A DNA stretch of 64,000 bases from Nereocystis luetkeana (lineage: Eukaryota > Sar > Phaeophyceae > Laminariales > Laminariaceae). The position numbers and the translations under genes were made by a program. A model generated the notes under the pieces. That model was not told the origin of the DNA. It made no database searches and saw nothing but the letters and a program-made list of their open reading frames with translations. Below, one piece after another: positions 1 through 10,700 of the stretch; within the stretch, counting starts at the first letter, position 1, and each line of letters starts with the position of its first letter. Where the stretch lies: positions 6,059,785 through 6,123,784 of the forward strand of contig JARUPZ010000026.1 of the NCBI GenBank assembly GCA_031213475.1. Reading direction: 5' to 3'.

Positions 1-2
1 AC

Positions 3-121
3 GCCAAGGCTGACACGGAAAACGTCAAAGACCAACACAACTCACTAACGCCAGACACCAAGCACAGCAGCGGCAACAACAACAACAACAACAAAAAATT
101 GACCCAACGACGCGAAATCTG
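3..121 (+). CDS. Possible partial exon at window edge
   Basis: One frame is open from the window edge to a TGA at 119-121. It encodes about 39 residues: a mixed charged stretch, then an Asn run from AAC repeats, then KKLTQRREI. Codon choice looks protein-like, but the segment is short and there is no clear splice signal. It could be the end of a gene lying upstream of the window, or chance. Confidence 0.25.
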
Positions 122-496
122 AGCGTGGAGAAATGTGGTGAGCATAGGCTTGATTTTAAATCTTAAAACCAATCCGTCGGGGAATGAAAAAAAAAACACG
201 AAAAAAAGGAAAATATTATAGGCTAGAGATCGGGAACCGATAATGTAATAATCTGCAGTCTGTTGTTGTAGAGAGAATTAGGCGCTATGGTTCACATTCT
301 TCGGCAGAGTACGTATCAGTAGTGCGTAGCTTATTTCGACAGCAGCGGCGGGCACTGTTTGGTAAAAAAAAAACGCTTGAAAAGGGTACACCCTCACTCT
401 CGCCCTTCCCCCGCTAATTTTAGCAGCTTAATCCTTCTACTGAATTAGGACCGCTGTTCCGTCTGGGCGACAAGCCACTCAAATATCTCACTGACA

Positions 497-600
497 TAAC
501 GGGGGGCATAGTAAATAGGACCTACGGTGCATACGAAAACCTACATGTTTTCCCATTTTTACGAGCAATATTTGGTCCTATTTACTATGGTTCACCGTAG
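497..600. mobile_element. TA-type palindromic MITE (degenerate copy)
   Basis: About 104 bp with inverted ends (TAACGGGGG ... CACCGTAG) and the family core AATATTTGGTCCTATTTACT, in the opposite orientation to most copies. It is the same family as 701-805 but more diverged at the termini. Confidence 0.8.
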
Positions 601-683
601 CAGTAGTTCGTCCCAAAAAAACGGAGATCCACTCAGTCCTAAAGGGTCTAAGGTCTAAGCACTAACGCCAACAACACTACTAA

Positions 684-882
684 TACTACGGAGGACCATA
701 TTACGGGGGGCCATAGCTAACAGGACCAAATATTGTTAGTAAAAATTGTTAAACATATAGGTTTTTATGTATACCATAGGTCCTGTTAACTATGGCCCCC
801 CGTAATAGTAAATAGGACAAAATGTTGTGGGTAAAAGTGGGGAGATATATAGTTTTTTGTGTGTACCGTAGATCCTATTTAC
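684..882. mobile_element. TA-type MITE interrupted by a second copy
   Basis: The left end (TACGGAGGACCATA, to 700) and the remainder (GTAAATAGGAC onward, from 808) are halves of one element split by the MITE at 701-805. Joining them around a single TA restores the family consensus, so this is a real nested insertion. The right terminus is eroded. Confidence 0.85.
701..805. mobile_element. TA-type MITE, 105 bp, nested
   Basis: TTACGGGGGG ... CCCCCCGTAA, a near-complete palindrome of 105 bp with no coding capacity. It is flanked by TA at 699-700 and 806-807, which duplicate one TA of the host element. This fixes the termini and the TA target duplication, as for Tc1/mariner (Stowaway-like) MITEs. 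Confidence 0.9.
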
Positions 883-923
883 TTTTTTTTACTTTTTTTT
901 TTAAATCATCACGTTTACTTTCC

Positions 924-1010
924 AGGCTACCTCGTAGGAGGTTTTATCCTCAACAAACTTCTGGACAAGCCGTGGTCGCAGGTGTCTACCCTTCTCCCCC
1001 CAGGTACGTG
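924..1010 (+). repeat. Dispersed repeat, copy 1
   Basis: Shares GTAGGAGG, CTTCTGGACAAGCCGTGGTC and a CTTCTCCCCCC end with 2478-2553. The sequence is clearly homologous, of unknown type, with no coding signal. Confidence 0.6.
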
Positions 1011-1141
1011 ACTTTTTTTTTTGTCGCGCATAGGGTTCAGCATTCCCACTGCTCGTCGATTTTCATCGAATGTAGCTAACTCACGCTCTCGCGCTTTCCG
1101 CTGATCAATTTTCTTATGCAAGAAAAAGCCCCTACGAGTAT

Positions 1142-1214
1142 GCACACTGTGGGACTTGAACCCACGAAAATGATTTTGGTAGGCACGCGAACCACCTACC
1201 AAGCCACCGGGGAC
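1142..1214 (-). other. tRNA-like sequence with Pol III A and B boxes
   Basis: On the minus strand TGGCTTGGTAGG matches the tRNA A box. GTGGGTTCAAGTCCCAC forms a perfect 5-bp T-arm with a B box. The distance from A box to the end of the T arm (58 nt) is that of a normal type I tRNA. The 7-bp acceptor stem does not pair and no clean anticodon stem forms, so this is a decayed tRNA or the head of a tRNA-derived SINE, not a working tRNA gene. Confidence 0.5.
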
Positions 1215-1284
1215 GCCGGCAATAGGTTCCCCCGTAATACGACAACATGTAGTGGTCACTAACGCCTGAACACAACAAACGAAC

Positions 1285-1372
1285 AAGGAGCCAAAATGAC
1301 GAAAAAAACACCTACACACAACAACCAAACAAACAAACGAAAACAAGGAGACAAAATGACGCAAAAAACGCC
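1285..1372 (+). repeat. Short imperfect tandem repeat
   Basis: CAAGGAGMCAAAATGACG followed by an A-rich stretch occurs twice, beginning near 1285 and 1344. The block is A-rich, non-coding, and lies just upstream of the exon at 1408. Confidence 0.5.
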
Positions 1373-1407
1373 AAAAACGCTTATCACCCTCGATCACCCC
1401 ATCGCAG

Positions 1408-1656
1408 GCGGCCCAAGCGGCCCGAGGAACGGCGGCGGCGGCGGCTGCACACACGTCAGCCGAGGACGAGATGAAGCGGGGCGGGAGGGCCAAGGAGCGA
1501 ACAGCTCCGGCGGGCCACCACCCTAGAGCAGGCCTCATCGAGGCGGGACCAAGCGAACCGAGCCGCCGGAAAGCTTCGAGGAGACGGGAGACGGGCTCGA
1601 CTGGTGGTACTCCTGGTCGTTCCAACGCCGAGGATGCCACCACGGTGAAAAAAAAG
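1408..1656 (+). CDS. Exon of the giant gene
   Basis: Acceptor ATCGCAG before 1408 and donor AAG|GTGGGA after 1656 bound 249 nt (83 codons), phase 0 on both sides. Codon choice is strongly protein-like. The product starts AAQAARGTAAAAAA, then becomes Lys/Arg-rich (KRGGRAKERTAP, SRRKASRRRETGS) and ends TTVKKK. No domain is recognised. The phase fits the next exon at 5666. The 238-residue minus-strand frame over the same bases also reads fairly well but has no matching splice sites. Confidence 0.5.
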
Positions 1657-1695
1657 GTGGGACGGCAAGAATTAGGAGAGGAAGGGAGGAGAGGT

Positions 1696-1730
<35 letters not shown>

Positions 1731-4700
1731 GGAGGGGTGTTCTTATGTCATGCATGGGGGTAGTCATATGACCATAGACCCTCGAGTCCCTACGATACCC
1801 GGGACGCACGGAACATCAGGTTTTAACCGACCGAGCGGAGGGCGGAGGGAGGGGGTTGTACTCGATACCAGAGGTGGGGGGGGATCGGTGTACTGACCCA
1901 TGCATGGCCGTAGTCGTATGGCTGTAGACCCTCGCATCCCTACATTGCCGGGACGGCATGTCGGGTTTTCACCGACCAGGCAGGCTTTTTGCTTGCACCA
2001 AGCGCGAAGCGCCGTGATGTGTTGTCGCATAAAGGGTGAGCTGCATCCTACTAAGAACCGCTTTTGAGGCGGGTGTTCTAGCATATGGAGGGTAGCGTCA
2101 ATGATTTGATTCTTTGTGTGGCCACTTCCACAGGCCGCAATGCGTATAGCATCCTATGTAACTGTCTCCTGGGTGCCTCACTATATATCAGGTACACACT
2201 CTGTGATACGATTATCCCCCTTGTTCGGTGCTGCCCGCACAAAATAATGTAACTCGACCGCTAGCCTTGGTCATCGCCGGAAAAAAAAAAAAACTCGCAT
2301 CCCTACAATGTCGGGACGGAGCATGTCGCGTTTTCACCGACCAGGCAGACACTGCTTGCACCAAGCTTTGTGAAGCGCTGTGAGGTGTCCGGCGACCCGT
2401 GTGAAGGGCGAGCTGAATCCTACGAAGAACCGCTCGTGAGGCAGACTTGCACGTCACTTTTGCTTGCCAGCCTAGCTCGTAGGAGGTCTACCCTCAAGCG
2501 ATCTTCTGGACAAGCCGTGGTCACGGGTGTCGTCCTTTCTCCCCCCGTGAGTTAATATAGTTTCCGATATGGCCACTTCTGGGAGCGGGGGGGGGGGCGG
2601 GGGGGGGGGATGGGTTGTCCTAATACAGCGGCGTTTGTTGTGTCCGGGGTGCTGAGGGCTGGGGTTTCGTGGAGCACTGCGCTGTATTATGTGTACTCCG
2701 CGCTGGCTTTTCCCGAAACGTAGTTCTGTATCCTTTTGTGCTGCGCGCTGAGCGTGCTGTATGTATTATGTGGGATCTAGTGGGCTCTGCGTTGTGGTGT
2801 GTCTTCGAATTCGAATTACAGCAGCCTGAAAACTGTTCCGTTGCGCTTTCTCCATACGCCCGATACGCATCGATGCTGGCGAAAGGTGCCGGCTGACGGC
2901 CAGGCTAAGGCTGGCCGGGCGTTGTCAACGAAGAAAGTGTTGTCCGAAAATTCCTGATTTTCCTGGGGGGTGGGGGGGGGGGGGGTTCCGCCACTTGCTC
3001 CTTGAGGGATGTTCCAGATAAAAACACACTTTGGCCAATGAGAAAGGATGACGTAAATTTAACAACGCTCGTCGGCTTTTGTACCGTAATTAATCCATGC
3101 GCTCGTAGATATCCCCCTACATGAGTATTAATAGTATTAATGCCCAACTTTTTTTCGACATTCACCTGTAGTGGTTGCCTTCGAGAACCGAAAGCGCGGA
3201 GCCTTTCTGCTGAGTTTTCCTAGAGGCTTCGACTCGTTGGATTATTATGTTGTTGCTTTGCCTCCTACCACCTGCTGCTACCCCGCCGAGAGGCCGCCAT
3301 AACTCGTTCCTGCGGTGCCCAAAGACCCCCCCTCTGTCTGCCTAGCTATAGAGGAATAACGCTACTAAGCACAGTAGGCGACACATTGTGTAAGGTTTTG
3401 AAGGATATGATGAGAAAATGATGGAGGAAGAAGACAAAATAAGCGAAGGGCAAGCAGGGTTTAGGCCAAACCGTAGCAGCGTAGGCCACGTGTACACACT
3501 AGGTAACATAATCCAAGGTAGGAAAGACGCGGGGTTAACCCCTTTAGAACTCCAGTCCCGTTTTGGGGACAAGGCACTCAAATTCCAAGTAATTTGTCCC
3601 CAATTGTCCCCAAAACGAGACTGCAGTTCTAAAAGGGTTAACAACGTACTCTTTATTTATGCATGTACAGAAGGTCTACGACACAGTTAGTATGGAGAAA
3701 TTGATTGTGGAAAAAGCTGTGGGAAGTAGGGATCGGAGGAAAAATGTAGAGAATCACTACAAATATGACGGAATGTGCGAGAAGTGCTGTCATGTTGGAC
3801 GGGGAAGTATCGAAGCATGTTGATAATTTACAAGGAGTTGCACAGGGATGTACGTTATCACCCAATATATTCTAGATGTATATTGACGACCTGATGATAG
3901 CAGACGAAGCAGCAAAGAAGGGAGTCACCGTGGGGGAAGATACGGTGTCGGGGTTGATGTCTGCGGATAATTTCGTGGGGATATCAGAAACACCCGAAGG
4001 AATGCAAAAACAGCTACAGCAGTTGAGAAGGCGCTATTAATAGAATACGCTACTGATAGGAAATGGAGGGTGACGGCGAACGTCAAGAAGTGCGCCGTAG
4101 TCGTGAGTAACAAATATATAAAGGTGAACCCGGCAAACCTCAGTTGGAAGTGGGGAGAAGATGAATAGATGATCGTGGACCAGTATACGTACCTCGGCGT
4201 ACGTAGAGATCTCTAAAGACTGCTCTTGGGATACACACATAGCAGAAGTAACAGGAAAGGGTAAAGCACACGTAGGCAAAGATGGATGCGATCCTAACAG
4301 ACTCGCCCCGTGGCACTGGGATCAAGAGATATATCCTGATGAATGCGATGGTACCAAAGCCAGAATATGCAGAAGAAGTATAGGAATGGAGACAACCCTT
4401 TCATCAAACAGTTGGAAACTGTATACCAGGTAGATGACAACAGCAGTAGTAGCTAAAGAAATGCCAGGATGCTCAAGTAACGACTGTTAATAGTAATACA
4501 GCAGTGCCAAGGGCAGAACTTGGAAGCCAATAGAGACATGGGAAAGTTGAAATGGCGAAATGGCAACGTAAAGCAGAGGGAGGATGCCAAAGAAGAGGAT
4601 GCCAGCCATGGTTGATAAACCGGTATTGAAGGAAGAAACAAAAGGGGAGGCTGGAATATGGTGGGATAGCGGAGCCGAGAAAGTATGGAAGGATACAGGA

Positions 4701-7700
4701 GGAAACCAAGAGGAGACGATATCCGCAGAGAAGTTTAGGAAGCACAAGGCAATAGTAGAACGAAGGATAGAGGCAAGGGAAAGGCAAGCGCTATGAAACA
4801 AGGTGAATCGGAGAAGCACTTGTTAATCAAGATGGACGGGGGATTAATCGAAGGGATAGGAATAAAAAAATCCTTGCACAGCCAAATGGACTTCGCGCGA
4901 AAAACGCTGAACCCACGATCGCGTGTAGGGGAACCTGGGCCTGCCAAAAAAGAAAAACGAGGTATACCAGCAGCCGGGAGGAGGAGGAAGTAGATGCACA
5001 GATGTGTGTGCCCGTGTGGCGAAGCAATGGAGAGTATAACTTGCATCGTGGTAGAATGTGAAATGCGTAAGGAGGAACGGGCTGTGTTAGAAGAGCAGAT
5101 GAAGGGAACAGACGAATGTGACATGGATGAGTTTGGCACGCTAAATAGGAGCGAGAAAACGATCGCTGTCGTAGGAAATAGATGGCGGCCACAGGCGGCG
5201 AAACCGGAAGGGGATAAGGTTAGCAAAACGTTTCTATATGTTCTGTTCGAGGTATGGAAGCAACGGAATGAGCGCCCAACTGTTGGAGGCGTGTGTGTAT
5301 TGGGATTACGAAGAGCGTTCCTCTCCGTCTCGAAAGGGATGAGTAGCCAATTGTGGAACGACTAAGGCAAGCAACAAATGAGTACCCCCCCCCCCCCCCC
5401 CCCCCCCCCCCTCAGTCTCCCTGTAGGCCTGGTCGGTGAAAACCCGACGTGGTCCATCCCGGCACTGCTTTAGGGGTGCGAGGATCTACGGTCACACTAC
5501 TACGGCCATGCATGGCATGAGTACACCCCCCCCCCCCCCCCCCCCCCCCCTCCCCGTGCCACCCCCTTCATGTCATCTCCCCCCCCACGCCCCCCTTTCC
5601 CTTCCCTCCGCTCCCCTTCCCTCCCCTCCACCCTCCTCCCCTTTCCTGCCCTACCCACCCTTAAGGTCAAGCGCCGGCCGGGCCCTAGGAGCATTTCAAG
5701 AGATTCGCCTGCGAAGAGCACCACCGTGCGTGTGGAGTTGGATTGGCCGGAGGCGTGTGCGCCTACTCGTCACAGGGGGCGGAAGCGCTCACTAACGGAG
5801 GCCGGATTTTCACCCGACCCCAGGTAGCCTATTACATTATTATTGTGCTCGCCATCCGACGATGCGCAGCATGAGCTTCAACGTTGATCACTCAAAACAT
5901 TCCTGAAAAAAAGAAATCCCCGGATACAAAGGAAAAATATGGGGTCTATCTATCTTTTATGTCTACTTCCTTCTATGCTTCATTTACGTACAGGCTGCTC
6001 GGATATACCAGGTGGCAATATTACGGGGGGAAAAAAATACCGAAAATTCGGGATATTGCTGAAAAAAACACTGAAAAACACTCCTCGTTAAGATCGACCC
6101 TTACCTATTTTTTCCTGCAACGTTTGGTCCCATTCACTATGGTCCCTCGTAATAGCAGTACTTTTTTTTGTGCATGCGCAAATGTTGTAGGATAGGGTAT
6201 CATTCTTTCATTTGGCATCGAGCGTTTCGTTGCCGAAGTGCCGACGTTTTCGACAGTATTATAATACCGTACAACGTGTTACACCCTGGTTCGTAGGATG
6301 AACGTGCTATCAAAATGACGAAGTTTCGAAGAGCGTCGTAATATCGTGTGCAGTCGACCGGGGAGAAGAAGGGAGCTACAGCAGGTACAGACGGCAGAAC
6401 GTACAAGTTTTAGGAGCTGAACCGATGTGAACGAACTATACTGAACCAACCGAGAGTGCATGCGCGGGTAAACGGGACGGACTGAAATTAACGGGAGCGA
6501 GTGGGACACAACTGAAACACCGTAATCATCCTCTTCAACCGTCTCCCGGGGGCGCCTCAACACGTCATTACGGGGGACCATAGCAAATAGGACCAAACAC
6601 TGTTGATGAAAATGGTTAAACATACAGGTTTTAATGTTTATCGTAGGTCCTGTTAGCTATGGTCCCCCGTAATAGTTCCCCGAAAAGGGGACGACCCTGA
6701 GCGTTTTCAGAGGTACCGGGGATAATCTTTCCAACCAACTTAACCCTTTCTAGGACCCCAGTCCCGTTTTGGGGACAAATCACTTGGAATTAGAATGGTT
6801 TGTCCCCAAATCGGGACTGCGGTACTAAAGGGGTTAAAAATAAAACAACCCGGGGGGGCGGTGTACTCGACAGGAGAAATGTACTCGATCTCATGCATGG
6901 GCCGTAGTCGTATGACCATAGACCATAGGCCCTCGCATCCCTACAATGCCGGGACGGAGCTACCCGCGGGCGGGGGGGGGGATCCTCAACCCTTATAGAA
7001 CCGCAGTCCCGTTTCGGGGGACAAATCAGTGAAATTCTAAGTAATTTGTGACCCAAAAACGGGACTGCAGTCCTAAAGGGTTATGAGTGTTGATATGTTT
7101 TTTTTCTGTCCGGGGCACCGACAGGACGAACATACATACAGACACACATGCGCGCCTTTGTCGCGGACCTCGCCGCGGGCACCGACGATGTCGGGGGCCT
7201 GGACAGCATCTACCGACACGATAAGGTATTCGGGAAGCAGAAAGAGGGAAAGGCGGTTCGGGAAGCTTGCGCCGCTCGCAACCAATAACAAGAACAACAA
7301 CGATAACAGCAACAACAACAGCAACAATAACAGCAACAACAACAACAACGGCAGTCAACAGCAGCAGCAACAACAACAACAACAACAACAACAATAACAG
7401 CAACAACAACAACGGCAGTCAACAGCAGCAACAACCACAACTACAACAACAACAACAACAACAATGTTGCGGGATGTAATGCCTCCGATCTATGTGAACG
7501 CCCCGTGGGGCGGCCGAAAAATTATAGCCGAAAAAATACTGCAGCACCTCCGGGCGAACTCAAAGGTAGGGGAGGGCAAGAAAAAAAAAAAACTTGGCCC
7601 GGGGCGTTCTAACACAAAATTACGCATCTCCGGCGGGTTTTTTTTTCGGAGGGCGGGGGTGATATTACGGTAGCCTGAACGGGACCTCTACTGAACCGAG

Positions 7701-10700
7701 CTGAACTCAACTCAACTGAATCTATAATTTTTCCGAATACCGAATATTCGGAAAATGTGGGGTTTTTTGTTTTGTTTTGATAAACGAATCGTGCGAACAA
7801 GGCTTACAACAGTACGCCTTCACGCGCCCGAAAAACTCGGTCTCCTACGAGTAGTATAGTTTGGTGTCGAATCTCGCCTCGTTCGTAACCGGGGTTTCCT
7901 GTGCTGCTTAACCCTTTTAGGACTGCAGTCTCGTTTTGGGGACAATTTGGGACAAACTACTTGGAATTAGACTGGTGTGTCCCCAAAACGGGACTGTAGT
8001 TCTAAAAGGGTTAACCCCTCCTATTGCGGGGGACCATAGTAAATAGGACCAAATATTGATAGTAAAATTAGGTAAATATATAGGTTTTTGTATGAACCGT
8101 AGGTCCTATTTAGTATGGTCCCCCGTAATAGGGCAAACTACTTGAGCTGCGGCCCCGTTGTGGCAAACAACAGGACCCGAATTCTAAGTAGTTTGGCCCC
8201 TATACGGCACTGAGGTTCGTCCTCAAAAGATTTGCTGCGAAGGCATTATCCTCTGCTGGGTTACTAAAATAGCGCGTGAGCGTCGGTTGGTTGTGTGTAG
8301 TTGTTCTTGTTGCGTCAGCGCAGCAAATACTGGGATGGAGGGGCGGCGATGAGGGGGGGCAGGGAGGTGGGGAGGAGGATAAGCATTAGCGCGGCCGGGG
8401 CCGGGGGGGGGGGGGGGGGGGGGGGCGTACTCTTTTGTTGCTCGCCTTCGTCGTTTGACTATTGACCATGCATCCCTTTCGAGACGGGGCACCGTTCCTA
8501 CTCTTCATAGAAACACCTCCAACAATTGGCCGCTCACTACGTTGTTTCCATATATTACATGGAAACTTCTTCCTAATCTTATCCCCTTCCTGTTTGGCCG
8601 CCTGTGGGCACCATCTATCGCCTAGGATAGCGATCGTTTTCTCGCTGCTACCTAGTGCGTCAAACTCCTCCATGCCACATTCCTCTGTTTCCCTAATCTC
8701 CTCTTCTAACACATCCCGTTCCTCCTTGGATATTTCACATTCTCCTATTACGGGGGACCATAGTTAGTAGGACCAAATATTGCTAGAAGAAATGGTTAGA
8801 TATACAGGTTTTTATGTATACCATAGGTCCTATTAACTATAGTCCCCCGTAATACTATGCGGGGGGGAGCTCATGTGCGGGGGAGGCGTTCTCATTTGTC
8901 GCTTGCCTCGAGTCATTTGATCGTTGACCACGCACGTCTTTCGAGACGGAGGGGGGGGAGGGGGGGGGGGGTGTACTCATTACCATGCATGGCCGTAGTC
9001 GTATGACCATAGACCCTCGCATCCCTACAGTGCAGGGACGGGGGGCACGTCGAGTTTTCACCCCCTTGTCAGACGTTGCTTGCACCAAGCGCGAAGCGCC
9101 GTGAGGTCTCCGGCGAGTCGCATGAAGGGTGAACCGCATCCTACTAAGAACCACTTTGAGGCGGATTTTCTTACATATGGATGACCGCGTCAACTTGTCG
9201 ATTTATTTTCTGGTGTGGCCACTGCCAGAGACAGCCCAGAGACAGCAAAGGGGTTTACTATGTACTTGCATCATGGGTGCCTTACCATATACACACTGCG
9301 TGATTTGGTCATTCCCCTTGTGCGGAGTTGAGGTTCTCCCCGCACAAAAAATGATTTAACTCGACCGCCAGCCACGGGGGTGGTACAGAGACGAGAGAGA
9401 TCGAGCGAGAGACTTTAGAGAGAGGGGGGGGTGAGGAGGAGTGAAGGGGCGAGAAACGGAGGGACGGAGGGAGGGAGGAGGGAGAAAGGGAAGGAGAGAT
9501 GTAGTTGGTAAAGAAGCGAGGGTTAAAGGCGAGAGCGATTTGGATGACGCGAAAAAAAACCGAGGAGGGTGAAGAGATGCAAAGCAAGATAGAAAGAGAG
9601 GGGAAGGAGGGGATACAGAGAGGGGAGGGGGGCAGAGGGAGAGAAGAGGAGGGGGGGGGGGGGGACTTGATGGGGGGTAGAGAGAGGAGAGAGGGGGGAC
9701 CGATTGCCGCAAGATGTACCGGTAAATGTTTCACGTCTTCAAAAAGAATTAAAAAAAATCTCCCTTATATACCGTACACTACCTGGTACCTGGTATCATA
9801 TTGGCAACGAAAAATTGCCCCGAAATCAGCTCGGGTGTATGCACACCTCAAACTAATGCCAAGCGTGTGTGTCGTGAGGTATCTCGTCTGGGGCCATCCG
9901 GGTACATACCCTGGTACCTACCCGGGTATCCGTGGTACCTACCCGGGTGTCCGTGGTACCTACCCGGGTGTTCGTGGTACCTACCCGGGTATCCGTGGTA
10001 CCTACCCGGGTATCCGTGGTACTTAGCCGGGTATGCCGAAGACATAAGTCTGTTTTCCGGGTGCCTCAAAAGTATATACCCTTTGATGTTAAACGCGCGC
10101 TTGGATATCATACATGTGTTTCCCAGCAGAAATTCCTACCCCTCTCTCCTCGCCCCCTCCGCCCCCGCCCTCGCTCTTCTCCCCTTTATTTTTAACATTG
10201 TTGGAAACCCTAGTACGTATTTCTCCCCTCTAGTAGCGTCTGATAAGGAGCTTTCGATTGACAGCAGAAATTCCTACCCCTCTCTCCTCCGCCCCCGCCC
10301 TCGCTCTTCTCCCCTTTATTTTTAACATTGTTGGAAACCCTAGTACGTATTTCTCCCCTCTAGTAGCGTCTGATAAGGAGCTTTCGATTGACAGGGGTGC
10401 GAGGGTCGCTGCTGTAGCGCCTGCACGAAAAAAATACGTGCTTCGAAGAATGTTCATATACCAGGTATACTTCGACGTATACTTTGGGGTGTTGGAATTA
10501 AAAAGGTGAGGTCGTGGGGAGGCCGAGAATCGAACTTCGGCCGAAAGTTTGGTATTAAATAGTATTTTTTTCAATAGTTTTTTGTTTCTGATTCCAAGCC
10601 CCCCTTACATTTATAGGTCAGACTGACCAGTGTACGTTTTTCCCAGCAGACGCCCGCCCCCACAGACACCCCCACCACGCCCGCCCCCCCCACCTTATCA

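Noticed and set aside
1142-1214. Functional tRNA gene
   Set aside because: No acceptor stem pairing and no clean anticodon stem, despite good A and B boxes.
927-1643. 238-codon minus frame as a gene
   Set aside because: The left part overlaps the tRNA-like repeat, and the right part is antisense to the better-supported plus exon 1408-1656, which has both splice sites in phase.
4735-5226. 163-codon minus frame
   Set aside because: Antisense of the LINE C-terminal coding region.
9848-10111. Minus frame encoding (YHGYPGR)n
   Set aside because: Product of a 21-bp minisatellite, open in all frames, with no flanking coding signal.
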